Shown: positions 7,179 through 16,902, counted from the first letter of the stretch. The stretch: 64,000 bases of DNA from Tepidimonas sediminis (GCF_007556605.1 NZ_VJND01000003.1:186001-250000); one strand, 5' to 3'. Numbers and translations are program-made. Notes: generated from the sequence alone by a model not told the origin.

Positions 7179-9515
7179 ATGTCGATCATCTCAAGCCTGA
7201 CGCCGACTCAGATCGCGGCGCTGACGACCACGCAGATCCAAGGTCTTACGACTGCGGACTTTCAAGCCTTGCGGCGGGATCAGTTGGCTGCCTTCACATC
7301 CGAGCAGATCGCGGCGATCGAGACGGAGGACTTCGTCACGCTCAGCAGCGCGCAGATCGGGGCCTTCAACGCCCAAGCGTTCGCTGAAGCGATGGGCCTC
7401 TATGACATGAAGTACCTGACGACCAGTCAGGTCCGGGGGCTGACCGCAGCCCAGCTCAATGCGCTTGGGGCGGAGATCGGTGAGTGGGACACGGAGGATC
7501 TGGCGCAGCTGACGGCGGTCCAGATCAAGGCACTCAGCACGGCGTCCATTCAGGCGCTGACCAGTGACCAGGTCAAGGCGCTGACGACGGCGCAGGTGGC
7601 GGCGTTGACGGCGGCGCAGGTGGCGGCGATCGAGACGGAAGACCTGAAGGAGATGAGCACGGCGCAGCTGCGGGCGCTGACGGCGGCGCAGGTCAAGGCG
7701 CTGACGACGGATCAGCTCAATGCGCTGTCGTCGGATCAGGTGCAGGCGCTGTCGAACACGCAGATTGCGGCGTTGACGACGACGCAGCTTGCGGGGGTCA
7801 ACACGGACTTTACGAAGAACCTGAGCTCGTCGCAGGTCAAGGCGCTGACGGTGGCGCAGGTGGCGGCGCTGAGCACGGAGCAGATCGCCAGTCTGGATAC
7901 TGAGGACGTGGCGGAGCTGACGGCGGCGCAGATCAAGGCGCTGAGCACGGCCCAGATCAAGGAGTTGACGACGGCGCAGGCGGCGGCGTTGAAGTTCCAG
8001 CAGATTGCGGCGCTGACGGCGGCGCAGGTGGCCGGGCTGGAGACGGAGGACATTCAGAAGCTCAGCACGGCCGCGATCAAGGGGCTGTCGGCGGCGGCGC
8101 TGGGGCAGCTCAGCAGCGACCAGATCCAGGCATTGAGCACGGATCAGCTGCAGCAGCTGGGGGTGTCGCAGATCAAGGGGCTGACGACGGCGGCGGCGCA
8201 GGCGCTGACCAGTGACCAGGTCAAGGCGCTGACGACGGCGCAGGTGGCGGCGTTGACGGCGGCGCAGGTGGCGGCGATCGAGACGGAAGACCTGAAGGAG
8301 ATGAGCACGGCGCAGCTGCGGGCGCTGACGGCGGCGCAGGTCAAGGCGCTGACGACGGATCAGCTCAATGCGCTGTCGTCGGATCAGGTGCAGGCGCTGT
8401 CGAACACGCAGATTGCGGCGTTGACGACGACGCAGCTTGCGGGGGTCAACACGGACTTTACGAAGAACCTGAGCTCGTCGCAGGTCAAGGCGCTGACGGT
8501 GGCGCAGGTGGCGGCGCTGAGCACGGAGCAGATCGCCAGTCTGGATACTGAGGACGTGGCGGAGCTGACGGCGGCGCAGATCAAGGCGCTGAGCACGGCC
8601 CAGATCAAGGAGTTGACGACGGCGCAGGCGGCGGCGTTGAAGTTCCAGCAGATTGCGGCGCTGACGGCGGCGCAGGTGGCCGGGCTGGAGACGGAGGACA
8701 TCGAAAAGCTGACCACGGCCGCGATCAAGGGGCTGTCGGCGGCGGCGCTGGGGCAGTTCAGCAGCGAGCAGATCCAGGCATTGAGCACGGATCAGCTGCA
8801 GCAGCTGGGGGCGGCGCAGATCAAGGGGCTGACGACGGCGGCGGCGCAGGCGCTGACCAGTGACCAGGTCAAGGCGCTGACGACGGCGCAGGTGGCGGCG
8901 CTGACGGCAGCGCAGGTGGCGGCGATCGAGACGGAAGACCTGAAGGAGATGAGCACGGCGCAGCTGCGGGCGCTGACGGTGGCGCAGGTCAAGGCGCTGA
9001 CGTCGGATCAGCTCAATGCGCTGTCATCGGATCAGGTGCAGGCGCTGTCGAACACGCAGATTGCGGCGTTGACGACGACGCAGCTTGTGGGGGTCAACAC
9101 GGACTTTACGAAGAACCTGAGCTCGTCGCAGGTCAAGGCGCTGACGGCGGCGCAGGTGGCGGCGCTGAGCACGGAGCAGATCGCCAGTCTGGATGCTGAG
9201 GACGTGGCGGAGCTGACGGCGGCGCAGGTCAAGGCGCTGAGCACGGCCCAGATCAAGGAGTTGACGACGGCGCAGGCGGCGGCGTTGAAGTTCCAGCAGA
9301 TTGCGGCGCTGACGACGGCGCAGGTGGCCGGGCTGGAGACGGAGGACATCGAAAAGCTGACCACGGACGCAATCAGGGGTCTGTCGGCGGCGGTGATCAA
9401 GCAATTGACGACGGACCAAGTGGCAGCGCTGAGTTCCGATCAGGTTCGGGCCATGACACCGACCCAGATCGCGGCCTTCACCGCTGAACAGATGCCTCAT
9501 CTCAAACTCAACTGA
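7179..9515 (+). CDS. Octapeptide-repeat protein, Ser/Thr-rich, candidate glycosylated structural or surface protein
   Basis: The 778-residue product is almost entirely 8-residue units of the form L-[ST]-x-x-[QD]-[VIL]-x-[AK] (for example LTTAQVAA), about 97 units. Acidic units such as IETEDLKE, LDTEDVAE and LETEDIQK recur at set places. From about residue 128 the octads are grouped in super-units of 27 octads (216 residues, 648 bp), present three times. There is no Sec signal, no membrane segment, no cysteine I could find, and no RTX nonapeptide. S/T-x-x-Q resembles a helix N-cap box, so a repeated short-helix solenoid is possible (inference). I recognise no named family. The GT41 glycosyltransferase next door suggests it may be O-glycosylated. 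Confidence 0.85.
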   Translation: MSIISSLTPTQIAALTTTQIQGLTTADFQALRRDQLAAFTSEQIAAIETEDFVTLSSAQIGAFNAQAFAEAMGLYDMKYLTTSQVRGLTAAQLNALGAEIGEWDTEDLAQLTAVQIKALSTASIQALTSDQVKALTTAQVAALTAAQVAAIETEDLKEMSTAQLRALTAAQVKALTTDQLNALSSDQVQALSNTQIAALTTTQLAGVNTDFTKNLSSSQVKALTVAQVAALSTEQIASLDTEDVAELTAAQIKALSTAQIKELTTAQAAALKFQQIAALTAAQVAGLETEDIQKLSTAAIKGLSAAALGQLSSDQIQALSTDQLQQLGVSQIKGLTTAAAQALTSDQVKALTTAQVAALTAAQVAAIETEDLKEMSTAQLRALTAAQVKALTTDQLNALSSDQVQALSNTQIAALTTTQLAGVNTDFTKNLSSSQVKALTVAQVAALSTEQIASLDTEDVAELTAAQIKALSTAQIKELTTAQAAALKFQQIAALTAAQVAGLETEDIEKLTTAAIKGLSAAALGQFSSEQIQALSTDQLQQLGAAQIKGLTTAAAQALTSDQVKALTTAQVAALTAAQVAAIETEDLKEMSTAQLRALTVAQVKALTSDQLNALSSDQVQALSNTQIAALTTTQLVGVNTDFTKNLSSSQVKALTAAQVAALSTEQIASLDAEDVAELTAAQVKALSTAQIKELTTAQAAALKFQQIAALTTAQVAGLETEDIEKLTTDAIRGLSAAVIKQLTTDQVAALSSDQVRAMTPTQIAAFTAEQMPHLKLN
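7561..9504 (+). repeat. 648-bp tandem super-repeat, three copies
   Basis: The sequence CCAGTGACCAGGTCAAGG recurs at 7561, 8209 and 8857, exactly 648 bp apart (27 octads of 24 bp). Copies one and two show no difference I can find for about 490 bp, diverging first at 8052 versus 8700. Copy three has scattered substitutions and a different last section. This points to recent duplication or gene conversion and to likely length variation between strains. Confidence 0.95.
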
Positions 9516-9584
9516 GGGGGACTGACTTCGCAATCGGGGCAATCCATCTTGCTACCATTGCAGCCCTGATGCTCCCTGGTTCAC

Positions 9585-9623
9585 GCCCGCCTGCGGAAGA
9601 TCGACTTCCGGTGGCGGGCTTTT
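9585..9623 (+). terminator. Intrinsic terminator after the octapeptide-repeat gene
   Basis: GCCCGCC (9585-9591) pairs with GGCGGGC (9613-9619), with an inner stem CGGAAG/CTTCCG, followed by TTTT. It separates the repeat gene from the glycosyltransferase gene 55 bases downstream, so the latter probably needs its own promoter or some read-through. Confidence 0.8.
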
Positions 9624-9678
9624 CGCACGATCCACGCCCGGTGTCCGCAGGCAACGTGCGCGTGGAAAGGGAATCGAG

Positions 9679-11502
9679 ATGACGGCGTCGATTCACCAAA
9701 ACTTGCCTGCGTGGCTGGAGCAGGCGTGGCAGGGCAAACTCTCGCTGCTGGAGCTGACTTCCGCAGCCGAAGGCTTGGTACGGGCGGGCCATCCGGTGGC
9801 AGCCGTGGCCCTTTACCGGGCATGGCTGCGTGTGCCCCGAACCTCCCACGATCATCTGGCCTGGTTCAACCTGGGCGCATTGCTGGCACAGCTGGACGAT
9901 CCCGCCGGCGCCCGTGACGCCTACCTGTCGGCCATCGCCCGTGCCCCCGGCTTTCTGCAGGCTCGCTTCAACCTGGGGCTGGTGTACGAGCGGCTGGGAC
10001 ACAGCGATGCGGCGATCGGCCAGTGGCGCACGGTGGCGCGGCTGGCCTCGGCGGCGGATCCGGACGGTCGCGCGCTCAAGCTGCTGGCGCTCAACAACCT
10101 CGGCCGCCATCTGGAGGACCTCAAGCGCTACGCCGAGGCCAGTGCCGCCCTGACGGAGAGCCTGCTGATCGAGCCCGACCAGCCGGACGTCATCCATCAC
10201 TGGATCTTCGAGCGGGCCAAGCAGTGCCTGTGGCCAGTCCATGAACCGCTGCCCGGCCTTGACGTCGACAAGTTGTGGGCGCACACGTCGGCGCTGGCGA
10301 TGATCGCGATGACGGATGATCCGCAGGCGCAGCTGGCGGCGGCGCAGCGCTACGTGCGCGACAAGCTCGGTGGCGGCATCCGCCCGGCGCTGGCGCAGCC
10401 AAGGGCCCATGGGCACCGACGGATCCGGATCGGCTACTGCTCCTCCGACTTCCGCCAGCATCCGGTGGCGATGCTGACGGCGGAACTGTTCGAGCTGCAC
10501 GACCGCTCGGCGTTCGAGCTCTACGCCTTCGACTGGACGCCCGAGGACGCCTCGCCGTTGCGGCAGCGCATCAAGCGCGCCTTCGACCACTTCATCCGCA
10601 TCGACGGGCTCGATGACGAGGCCGCGGCACGGTTGATCCGGTCGCACGAGATCGACGTGCTGGTGGATCTGCATGGCCAGACCATGGGCGCCCGTCCGGG
10701 CATCTTCACGTGGCGCCCGGCGCCGATCCAGATCACCTACCTGGGCCTGCCGGCGACGACGGGTTTCCCGTTCATCGATTACGTCATCGCCGACCGCTTC
10801 CTGATCCCGCCCGAGATGGCGCCGTTCTACACGGAAAAGCCGCTCTACATGCCCGGGGTCTATCAGGTCAGCGACCGGCGGCGCACGGTGGGGCCGACCC
10901 CGTCGCGGCAGGCCTGCGGCCTGCCCGAGCAGGCTTTCGTATTCTGCTGCATGAACAACAACTACAAGATCACGCCGGCGATGTTCGATGTCTGGATGCG
11001 CATCCTGCAGCAGGTGCCGGCCTCGGTGCTGTGGCTGCTGGCGGACAATGAACAGGCCCCCGAAAACCTCGTGCGCGAGGCGGTGGCGCGCGGCGTGGAT
11101 CCGGCGCGTCTGATCTTCGCGCCGCGCACCAGCCCGGCCGACTACCTGGCCCGCTACGCGCTGGCGGATCTTTTCCTGGACACGTTCCCCTTCAACGCCG
11201 GCACGACCGCCAACGACGCGCTCTGGATGGGACTGCCGGTGTTGACCCTGTCGGGGCGCACGTTCGCGTCGCGCATGGCTGGGGCCCTGCTGACGGCAGC
11301 CGGGGTGCCCGAGCTGATCACCTTTGATGCGGCCACCTACGAGCGGCGTGCCATCGAGCTGGCCAACCGCCCGGACGAGCTGGCCGGCCTGCGTGCCCGA
11401 CTGGCCGAAGCTCGCGAGGCGTCGCCGCTGTTCGACATCCCCGGCTGGGTACAGGCTTACGAGGCACGGCTCAAGGAACTGGTGGCGCAGTTGCCGGCCT
11501 GA
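9679..11502 (+). CDS. TPR plus OGT-like glycosyltransferase (family GT41)
   Basis: Cytoplasmic protein O-glycosyltransferase of the O-GlcNAc transferase/SPINDLY type, 607 residues. Residues 1-170 hold TPR-like helical pairs (AWFNLGALLAQLDDPAGA, ARFNLGLVYERLGHSDAA). The catalytic part starts near 250 with IGYCSSDFRQHPV (the conserved histidine), then DLHGQTMGARPGI near 331, MNNNYKITPAMFDVW (lysine that contacts the nucleotide sugar), and FPFNAGTTANDALWMG followed by GRTFASRMAGALL near 500-545. Such enzymes modify Ser/Thr of partner proteins. ATG 9679 follows GGAAAGGG. GC content is like the core genome, unlike the GT2-FkbM gene. The adjacent Ser/Thr-rich repeat protein is the obvious candidate substrate; this is inference. 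Confidence 0.9.
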   Translation: MTASIHQNLPAWLEQAWQGKLSLLELTSAAEGLVRAGHPVAAVALYRAWLRVPRTSHDHLAWFNLGALLAQLDDPAGARDAYLSAIARAPGFLQARFNLGLVYERLGHSDAAIGQWRTVARLASAADPDGRALKLLALNNLGRHLEDLKRYAEASAALTESLLIEPDQPDVIHHWIFERAKQCLWPVHEPLPGLDVDKLWAHTSALAMIAMTDDPQAQLAAAQRYVRDKLGGGIRPALAQPRAHGHRRIRIGYCSSDFRQHPVAMLTAELFELHDRSAFELYAFDWTPEDASPLRQRIKRAFDHFIRIDGLDDEAAARLIRSHEIDVLVDLHGQTMGARPGIFTWRPAPIQITYLGLPATTGFPFIDYVIADRFLIPPEMAPFYTEKPLYMPGVYQVSDRRRTVGPTPSRQACGLPEQAFVFCCMNNNYKITPAMFDVWMRILQQVPASVLWLLADNEQAPENLVREAVARGVDPARLIFAPRTSPADYLARYALADLFLDTFPFNAGTTANDALWMGLPVLTLSGRTFASRMAGALLTAAGVPELITFDAATYERRAIELANRPDELAGLRARLAEAREASPLFDIPGWVQAYEARLKELVAQLPA

Positions 11503-11556
11503 ATCGGGAGTCAACTCCTGCCCGTTCAGTGGCCGGGCATTCGCTGCCGTCGTCGA

Positions 11557-11844
11557 TCACCCGCCGAGCAGGGCTTGGCGGACGGCGTCGTCGTCCACCC
11601 CCTCGATGGCCAGCCGTTTGGTGCGGCTGGTGTGACCGTGCGTGATGCGCACGCGCGAGCGGGGCACCCCGCATCGCTCGGCCACGAAAGCGATCAGCGC
11701 CTCGTTGGCCGCGCCGTCCACCGGCGGGGCGGCGAGCTGGATCTTCGGCAGACCGCCGTGCAGGCCCGCGAGCCGCGTCTGGCGCGCGCCGGGCTGGCAG
11801 TAGACGGTGAGGGTGGCGGTGACGGCGGGATCGCGCTTGGCCAT
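11557..11844 (-). CDS. DUF167 (YggU-like) family protein
   Basis: Small conserved protein of 95 residues in the DUF167/UPF0235 family, function not established. Visible family features: VYCQPGARQTRLAG near the start, then PPVDGAANEALIAFVAE, and the C-terminal VRITHGHTSRTKRLAIEG. I chose ATG 11844; a TTG at 11868 would add eight residues. Neither start has a clear ribosome binding site. It lies directly downstream of tRNA-Thr on the same strand, after that tRNA's terminator, and is convergent with the GT41 gene. Confidence 0.8.
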   Translation of the reverse strand: MAKRDPAVTATLTVYCQPGARQTRLAGLHGGLPKIQLAAPPVDGAANEALIAFVAERCGVPRSRVRITHGHTSRTKRLAIEGVDDDAVRQALLGG

Positions 11845-11866
11845 GGCCGCGGGCGGGGGCGCCAGC

Positions 11867-11890
11867 AAAAAGCCCGCGCGCAGGCGGGCT
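11867..11890 (-). terminator. Terminator of tRNA-Thr
   Basis: Read on the minus strand, AGCCCGC (11890-11884) pairs with GCGGGCT (11877-11871) around a six-base loop, followed by a run of T. It starts nine bases past the tRNA CCA end. Confidence 0.7.
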
Positions 11891-11898
11891 GGGTATTC

Positions 11899-11974
<76 letters not shown>

Positions 11975-12019
11975 TTGGCGACTTGCCTGTCTCAGGCAGG
12001 CAGTATCGCTGAAACCAAC

Positions 12020-12025
12020 ATTATA
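12020..12025 (-). promoter_or_regulatory. -10 box of the tRNA-Thr promoter
   Basis: A perfect TATAAT on the minus strand, overlapping the TAA stop of fbp. The -35 position reads TCAGCC, which is weak. The tRNA starts 45 bases downstream, after a small hairpin (GCCTG/CAGGC at 11982-11998). Confidence 0.5.
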
Positions 12026-13073
12026 CCGTTGTTGCGGGGGCTGGCTGACCGTCGGCCTCGAGGTGGTAGCGCGTCACGCGCTCGACCTCGTTCTTGGAGC
12101 CGAGGATGACGGCCACGCGGTCGTGCAGGCCCTTCGGTTCGATGTCGAGGATGCGCCGGCGCCCGTCGGTGGCGGCCCCGCCGGCCTGCTCGACGATCCA
12201 GCCCATCGGGTTGGCCTCGTACATCAGGCGCAGCTTGCCGGGCTTGTTGGGTTCGCGCTTGTCCCAGGGGTAGAGGAAGATGCCGCCGCGCGACAGGATA
12301 CGGTGCACGTCGGCCACCATCGAGGCGATCCAGCGCATGTTGAAATCCTTGCCGCGCGGGCCTTCCGCGCCGGCCAGGCATTCCTCGATGTAGCGACGCA
12401 CCGGCGCGGCCCAGTGGCGCCAGTTGCTCATGTTGATGGCGAACTCGCGCGTGTCCTCCGGGATGCGCACCTTGTCCTGCGTCAGCACCCAGGCGCCCTG
12501 TTCGCGGTCGAGCGTGAACATCGCCACGCCGTTGCCGACGGTGAGCACCAGCGTGGTCTGCGGGCCGTAGATGCAGTAGCCGGCGGCGACCTGCTGGCGC
12601 CCGGGCTGCAGGAAGTCGGCCTCGCTGACCGGCTCGATCAGCGTGGGGTCGTCGTGCTGGCGCTTCAGCACCGAGAAGATGGTGCCGATGCTGACGTTGC
12701 AGTCGATGTTGCTGGAGCCATCCAGCGGGTCGAACAGCAGCAGGTACTCGCCCTGCGGGTAGCGGTTGGGGATCGGGTGGATGCCGTCGAGCTCCTCCGA
12801 GGCCATCGCCGCCAGGTGGCCACCCCACTCGTTGGCCTCGATCAGCACCTCGTTGGCGATGACGTCGAGTTTCTTCTGCACCTCGCCCTGGACGTTCTCG
12901 GTGCCGGCCGAGCCGAGCACGCCGCCCAGCGCCCCCTTGCCGACGGCGATGGCGATGCGCTTGCAGGCGCGCGCGACGACCTCCAGCAGCAGCCGCAGCT
13001 CCGGCGTGATGGCGCCGTGCACGCGCTGCTGCTCGATCAGGTAGCGGGTCAGCGAGATGCGGGACTCGGACAT
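12021..13073 (-). CDS. fbp: Fructose-1,6-bisphosphatase class I
   Basis: Gluconeogenic enzyme that hydrolyses fructose-1,6-bisphosphate to fructose-6-phosphate in the cytoplasm. The 350-residue product has the usual length and signatures: metal ligands in SEELD (about 92-96), the core [11 protein letters not shown] at 114-124, and a C-terminal R-Y-H-L-E region. It starts [10 protein letters not shown] after the first residues, typical for proteobacterial FBPase I. It follows pepN on the same strand with a 34-base gap, so the two may be cotranscribed. Confidence 0.97.
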   Translation of the reverse strand: MSESRISLTRYLIEQQRVHGAITPELRLLLEVVARACKRIAIAVGKGALGGVLGSAGTENVQGEVQKKLDVIANEVLIEANEWGGHLAAMASEELDGIHPIPNRYPQGEYLLLFDPLDGSSNIDCNVSIGTIFSVLKRQHDDPTLIEPVSEADFLQPGRQQVAAGYCIYGPQTTLVLTVGNGVAMFTLDREQGAWVLTQDKVRIPEDTREFAINMSNWRHWAAPVRRYIEECLAGAEGPRGKDFNMRWIASMVADVHRILSRGGIFLYPWDKREPNKPGKLRLMYEANPMGWIVEQAGGAATDGRRRILDIEPKGLHDRVAVILGSKNEVERVTRYHLEADGQPAPATTV

Positions 13074-13107
13074 GGGGCGACTCCGGGCGGAAGAAGGGAA
13101 GGGGGGG

Positions 13108-15771
13108 TCAGTCGGCCAGCGCGCGCGTGACGACCTCGCGCACGTCGGTGCTGAGCGGCTCGTGCGCGGCCACCGCCTGCAGCGCGGCCTGCGCGGCGCT
13201 GCGGTACGGCTCGGCGAGTTTTTTCCAGCGGTCCAGCGCGCGCGCCAGGCGCGCGGCCACTTGCGGGTTGAAGGCGTCGATCTCCAGCACGCGGTCGCGC
13301 CAGAAGGCGTAGCCGGCGCCGTCGGCGCGGTGGAAGCCCGCCGGGTTGGCGTGGCAGTAGGTGTGGATCAGACTGCGCGCGCGGTTGGGGTTGCGCAGGT
13401 GGAAGTCCGGGTGCTGCAGCAGCGCCTGCACGCGCGGCAGCGCGTCGCCGCCGCGGTCGGGCGCGCCGGCCTGCAGCGCGAACCACTTGTCCAGCACCAG
13501 CTCCTCGTCGCGGAAGCGGGCGTGGAACTGCTCCAGCGCGCGCGCCGCCAGCTCGTGCCCGGCCGTGACCAGGGCGCTGAGCGCCGCGTAACGGTCGGTC
13601 ATGTTGGTGGCGTCCTTGAAGCGCTGGTAGGTCTTGCCGGGCCAGACCGGGTTGCCGTTGTCACGTGCGGCCAGGCACAGCATCTGCAGCGCCAGCCCGG
13701 TGAGCGCCCGCCGCCCGGCGCTGACCGGGTCGGGCCGGTAGGCGCCGTTGTCCTTGTGCTGTTCGTAGGCCCAGACCCAGTCCTCGTGCAGCGCGTGCGC
13801 GAGCTGGCGGCGCATCGCCTCGCGCACCGCGTGGATGCGCTGCGGATCGACCGCGTCGAGCTGTTCGGCGATGTAGGTCTCGGCCGGCAGCGTCAGCACC
13901 AGCTCCTTGAACGCCGCATCCAGCGTCGGGTGGCGCAGCACCGCGCGCATCGCCTCGAGGAACGGCGCGTCGAGCGGCTCGTGCACCGGGCCGTCGGCGC
14001 GCACCGCCGCCAGCGCCCGGCGCAGCGCCAGCTGCTGGCCGGCCTCCCAGCGGTTGAAGGCGTCGGTGTCGTGCGCCAGCAGCGTGCGCAGCTCGTCGTC
14101 CGTCAGCTCGTGCTCCAGGATCACCGGGGCGCTGAAACCGCGCAGCAGCGACGGCACCGGTGCCGCGTCCAGCCCCTCGAAGACGACGGTGGTCTGCGGC
14201 TCATGCAGCACCACCAGCCGCTCGGTGTGCGGCAGCGCGTGGCCCTGCGCATCCAGCAGACCCAGCGCCACCGGGATGACGAACGGCTCCTTGACCGGCT
14301 GGCCCGGCGTCGGCGGGCAGCTCTGCCGCAGCGTCAGCGTGTAGGTGCGCGCCTCTGGGTCGTACTGGCCGCGCGCCTGCACGTGGGGGGTGCCCGCCTG
14401 CGAGTACCAGCGCTTGAACTGCGGCAGCCGGCGCGCCAGCTCGCTGTCGGGGTTGGCGTCCGCCATCGCCTGCGCAAAGTCGTCGCAGGTGACGGCCTGG
14501 CCATCATGGCGCTCGAAGTAGAGCTTGAGCCCCCGCGCGAACCCGTCGCGGCCGACCAGGGTCTGCATCATCCGCACGACCTCGGCGCCCTTCTCGTACA
14601 CCGTGACGGTGTAGAAGTTGTTGATCTCGGCGTACTGGTCGGGGCGCACCGGGTGCGCCATCGGGCCGGCGTCCTCCGGGAACTGCACGGTGCGCAGCAC
14701 GCGCACGTCCTCGATGCGCTTGACGGCGCGCGCCGAGGGGCTGCCGGCCATGTCCTGGCTGAATTCCTGGTCGCGGAAGACCGTCAGCCCTTCCTTGAGG
14801 CTCAGCTGGAACCAGTCGCGGCAGGTCACGCGGTTGCCGGTCCAGTTGTGGAAATACTCGTGCGCCACCACCGACTCGATGTTGGCGTAGTCGGTGTCGG
14901 TGGCGGTGGCCGGGTTGGCCAGCACGTACTTGGTGTTGAAGATGTTGAGGCCCTTGTTCTCCATCGCGCCCATGTTGAAGTCGCCCGTGGCGACCACCAT
15001 GAAGCGCTCCAGGTCCAGCGGCAGGCCAAAGCGCGTCTCGTCCCAGGCGATGGCTGCCATCAGCGACTGCATCGCGTGCTCGGTCTTGTCCAGGTCCGCT
15101 TGGCGAACGTAGATCTGCAGCAGGTGCTCGGTGCCGTGGCGGCTGACGATCGGCTGGCTGCGGCAGACCAGGTCGCCGGCCACCAGCGCGAACAGGTAGC
15201 ACGGCTTGCGGTGCGGATCGACCCACTTGGCGTAGTGGCGTCCGCCGTCCAGCTCGCCGCTGTCGACCAGGTTGCCGTTGGACAGCAGGACGGGATAGCG
15301 CTTCTTGTCGGCGCGCAGCGTCACGGTGTAGGTGGCCATGACGTCGGGCCGGTCGAGGAAGTAGGTGATGCGCCGGAACCCCTCGGCCTCGCACTGCGTG
15401 AAGAAGGTGCCCTGGCTGACGTACAGGCCCATCAGCTGGGTGTTCTTCTCCGGCGCGCAGGTAGTGAAGATCTCCAGCTCGAACGGCTCGGGGCCTTCGG
15501 GCAGGGCCTCCAGCACGAGCTGGCCGCCGTCCATCTTGAAGCTGGTGCCCTGGCCGTTGACCAGCACGCGCGCGAGGTTGAGCTCCTCGCCGTCGAGCCG
15601 CAGCGGCTGCGCCGGCACGTCGGGGTTGCGGCGCACGCGCATGCGGTTGAGCACGCGCGTCTTGGCCGGGTCGAGGTCGAAGGTCAGATCGACGGTGTCG
15701 ATCCAGTAGGCCGGCGGCGCGTAATCCTCGCGGCGCACGAGACGGGGGCTGCCTTCACGCATGGCGGTCAT
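13108..15771 (-). CDS. pepN: Aminopeptidase N (M1 family)
   Basis: Cytoplasmic zinc metallopeptidase that removes N-terminal residues from peptides. The 887-residue product has the exopeptidase motif GAMEN at 268-272 and the zinc motif HEYFH at 304-308 with a downstream second glutamate, matching proteobacterial PepN in length. The start at ATG 15771 (MTAMREG) has AGGA eight bases upstream; ATG 15762 is possible. A longer frame upstream overlaps prfB and is not credible. It lies between prfB and fbp, all on the minus strand with short gaps. Confidence 0.96.
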   Translation of the reverse strand: MTAMREGSPRLVRREDYAPPAYWIDTVDLTFDLDPAKTRVLNRMRVRRNPDVPAQPLRLDGEELNLARVLVNGQGTSFKMDGGQLVLEALPEGPEPFELEIFTTCAPEKNTQLMGLYVSQGTFFTQCEAEGFRRITYFLDRPDVMATYTVTLRADKKRYPVLLSNGNLVDSGELDGGRHYAKWVDPHRKPCYLFALVAGDLVCRSQPIVSRHGTEHLLQIYVRQADLDKTEHAMQSLMAAIAWDETRFGLPLDLERFMVVATGDFNMGAMENKGLNIFNTKYVLANPATATDTDYANIESVVAHEYFHNWTGNRVTCRDWFQLSLKEGLTVFRDQEFSQDMAGSPSARAVKRIEDVRVLRTVQFPEDAGPMAHPVRPDQYAEINNFYTVTVYEKGAEVVRMMQTLVGRDGFARGLKLYFERHDGQAVTCDDFAQAMADANPDSELARRLPQFKRWYSQAGTPHVQARGQYDPEARTYTLTLRQSCPPTPGQPVKEPFVIPVALGLLDAQGHALPHTERLVVLHEPQTTVVFEGLDAAPVPSLLRGFSAPVILEHELTDDELRTLLAHDTDAFNRWEAGQQLALRRALAAVRADGPVHEPLDAPFLEAMRAVLRHPTLDAAFKELVLTLPAETYIAEQLDAVDPQRIHAVREAMRRQLAHALHEDWVWAYEQHKDNGAYRPDPVSAGRRALTGLALQMLCLAARDNGNPVWPGKTYQRFKDATNMTDRYAALSALVTAGHELAARALEQFHARFRDEELVLDKWFALQAGAPDRGGDALPRVQALLQHPDFHLRNPNRARSLIHTYCHANPAGFHRADGAGYAFWRDRVLEIDAFNPQVAARLARALDRWKKLAEPYRSAAQAALQAVAAHEPLSTDVREVVTRALAD

Positions 15772-15797
15772 GGGTGCGGTCCTGATGGGGGAGGGGG

Positions 15798-16902
15798 TCA
15801 GACGCCCTGCTTGAGCGAGGCTTCGATGAACACGTCGAGATCGCCATCCAGCACCTTCTGCGGCGTGGAGACCTCGACGTTGGTGCGCAGATCCTTGACG
15901 CGGCTCTGATCCAGCACGTAGCTGCGGATCTGGTGGCCCCAGCCGACGTCGGTCTTGCTGGCCTCCAGCTGCTGCTGCGTCTCCATGCGCTTGCGCATCT
16001 CGAGCTCGTACAGCTTGGAGCGCAGGCGCTGCCACGCCAGGTCGCGGTTGGAGTGCTGGCTGCGGCTGTCCTGCGCGGTGACGACGATGCCGGTGGGGAT
16101 GTGCGTCAGTCGCACCGCGGAGTCGGTCTTGTTGATGTGCTGGCCGCCGGCGCCGCTGGCGCGGTAGGTGTCCACGCGCACGTCGGCGGGATTGATCTCG
16201 ACCTCGATCGAGTCGTCGATCTCCGGGTAGACGAACACCGACGCGAACGACGTGTGGCGCCCGCCGGAGGCGTCGAACGGCGACTTGCGCACCAGCCGGT
16301 GCACGCCGGTTTCGGTGCGCAACAGGCCGAAGGCGTAGTCGCCCTCGACCTTGATGGTCGCGCTCTTGATGCCGGCGGTGTCGCCGGGCTGCTCATCCTC
16401 CACCGTGGCCTTGAAGCCCTTGCGCTCGGCGTAGCGCAGGTACTGGCGCAGCAGCATCTGCGCCCAGTCGCAGGCTTCGGTGCCGCCGGCGCCGGCCTGG
16501 ATGTCGATGAAGCAGTTGTTGGGGTCCGCCGGATTGTTGAACATGCGGCGGAATTCGAGCTTCTCGACCTCGGGCGCGATGCGCGCCACGTCGGCCTCGA
16601 TCGTTTCCAGGCCCGCGTCGTCGCCCTCGGCGCGCGACATCTCGAACAGCTCGGTGTTGTCGGCCAGCTCCTGCGCCAGCCGGTCCAGCACCAGCACCAC
16701 GTCCTCGAGCGACTTCTTCTCCTTGGCCAGCTCCTGCGCGCGCTTGGGGTCGTTCCAGACGCCCGGATCCTCCAGCGCGGCGTTGACCTCCGACAGCTTC
16801 AGCGCCTTGGCGTCGTAGTCAAAGAAACCTCCGCAAGTCGGCGACGCGCTGCGTCAGGTCCTGCAGGCGGTGGGCAAGGGCGTTGAGACGTTCGGCTTCC
16901 AT
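15798..16902 (-). CDS. prfB: Peptide chain release factor 2, with programmed +1 frameshift
   Basis: Release factor that recognises UGA and UAA and triggers peptide release on the ribosome. The first 28 codons from ATG 16902 ([10 protein letters not shown]) end at an in-frame TGA at 16821-16819; a +1 shift at CTT-TGA-C enters the main frame ([13 protein letters not shown]) to give 367 residues. The span of 1105 bases is 3n+1, as expected. The main frame contains the stop-recognition SPF tripeptide ([10 protein letters not shown]) and the catalytic GGQ loop ([10 protein letters not shown]). Annotation that starts at an internal GTG in the main frame would lose the autoregulatory site. Confidence 0.97.
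16818..16833 (-). promoter_or_regulatory. RF2 programmed frameshift site
   Basis: On the minus strand the order is CGGAGG (Shine-Dalgarno-like stimulator), TTT, CTT, TGA, C. The three-base gap between the stimulator and the slippery CTT, and the weak TGAC stop context, are the same as in the known E. coli site. Low RF2 favours the shift, giving autoregulation. Confidence 0.95.

Noticed and set aside
7736-9400. Cysteine/serine-rich minus-strand frames across the octapeptide-repeat gene
   Set aside because: They simply mirror the 24-bp repeat on the other strand (A-A-V-S-A-type repeats) and have no start signals.
7179-9515. RTX or type I secreted toxin identity for the repeat protein
   Set aside because: No G-G-x-G-x-D-x-U-x nonapeptides, no glycine-rich repeats, and no type I secretion genes in the window.
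13057-15909. 950-codon plus-strand frame across pepN
   Set aside because: Antisense shadow of pepN, which has intact GAMEN and HEYFH motifs.
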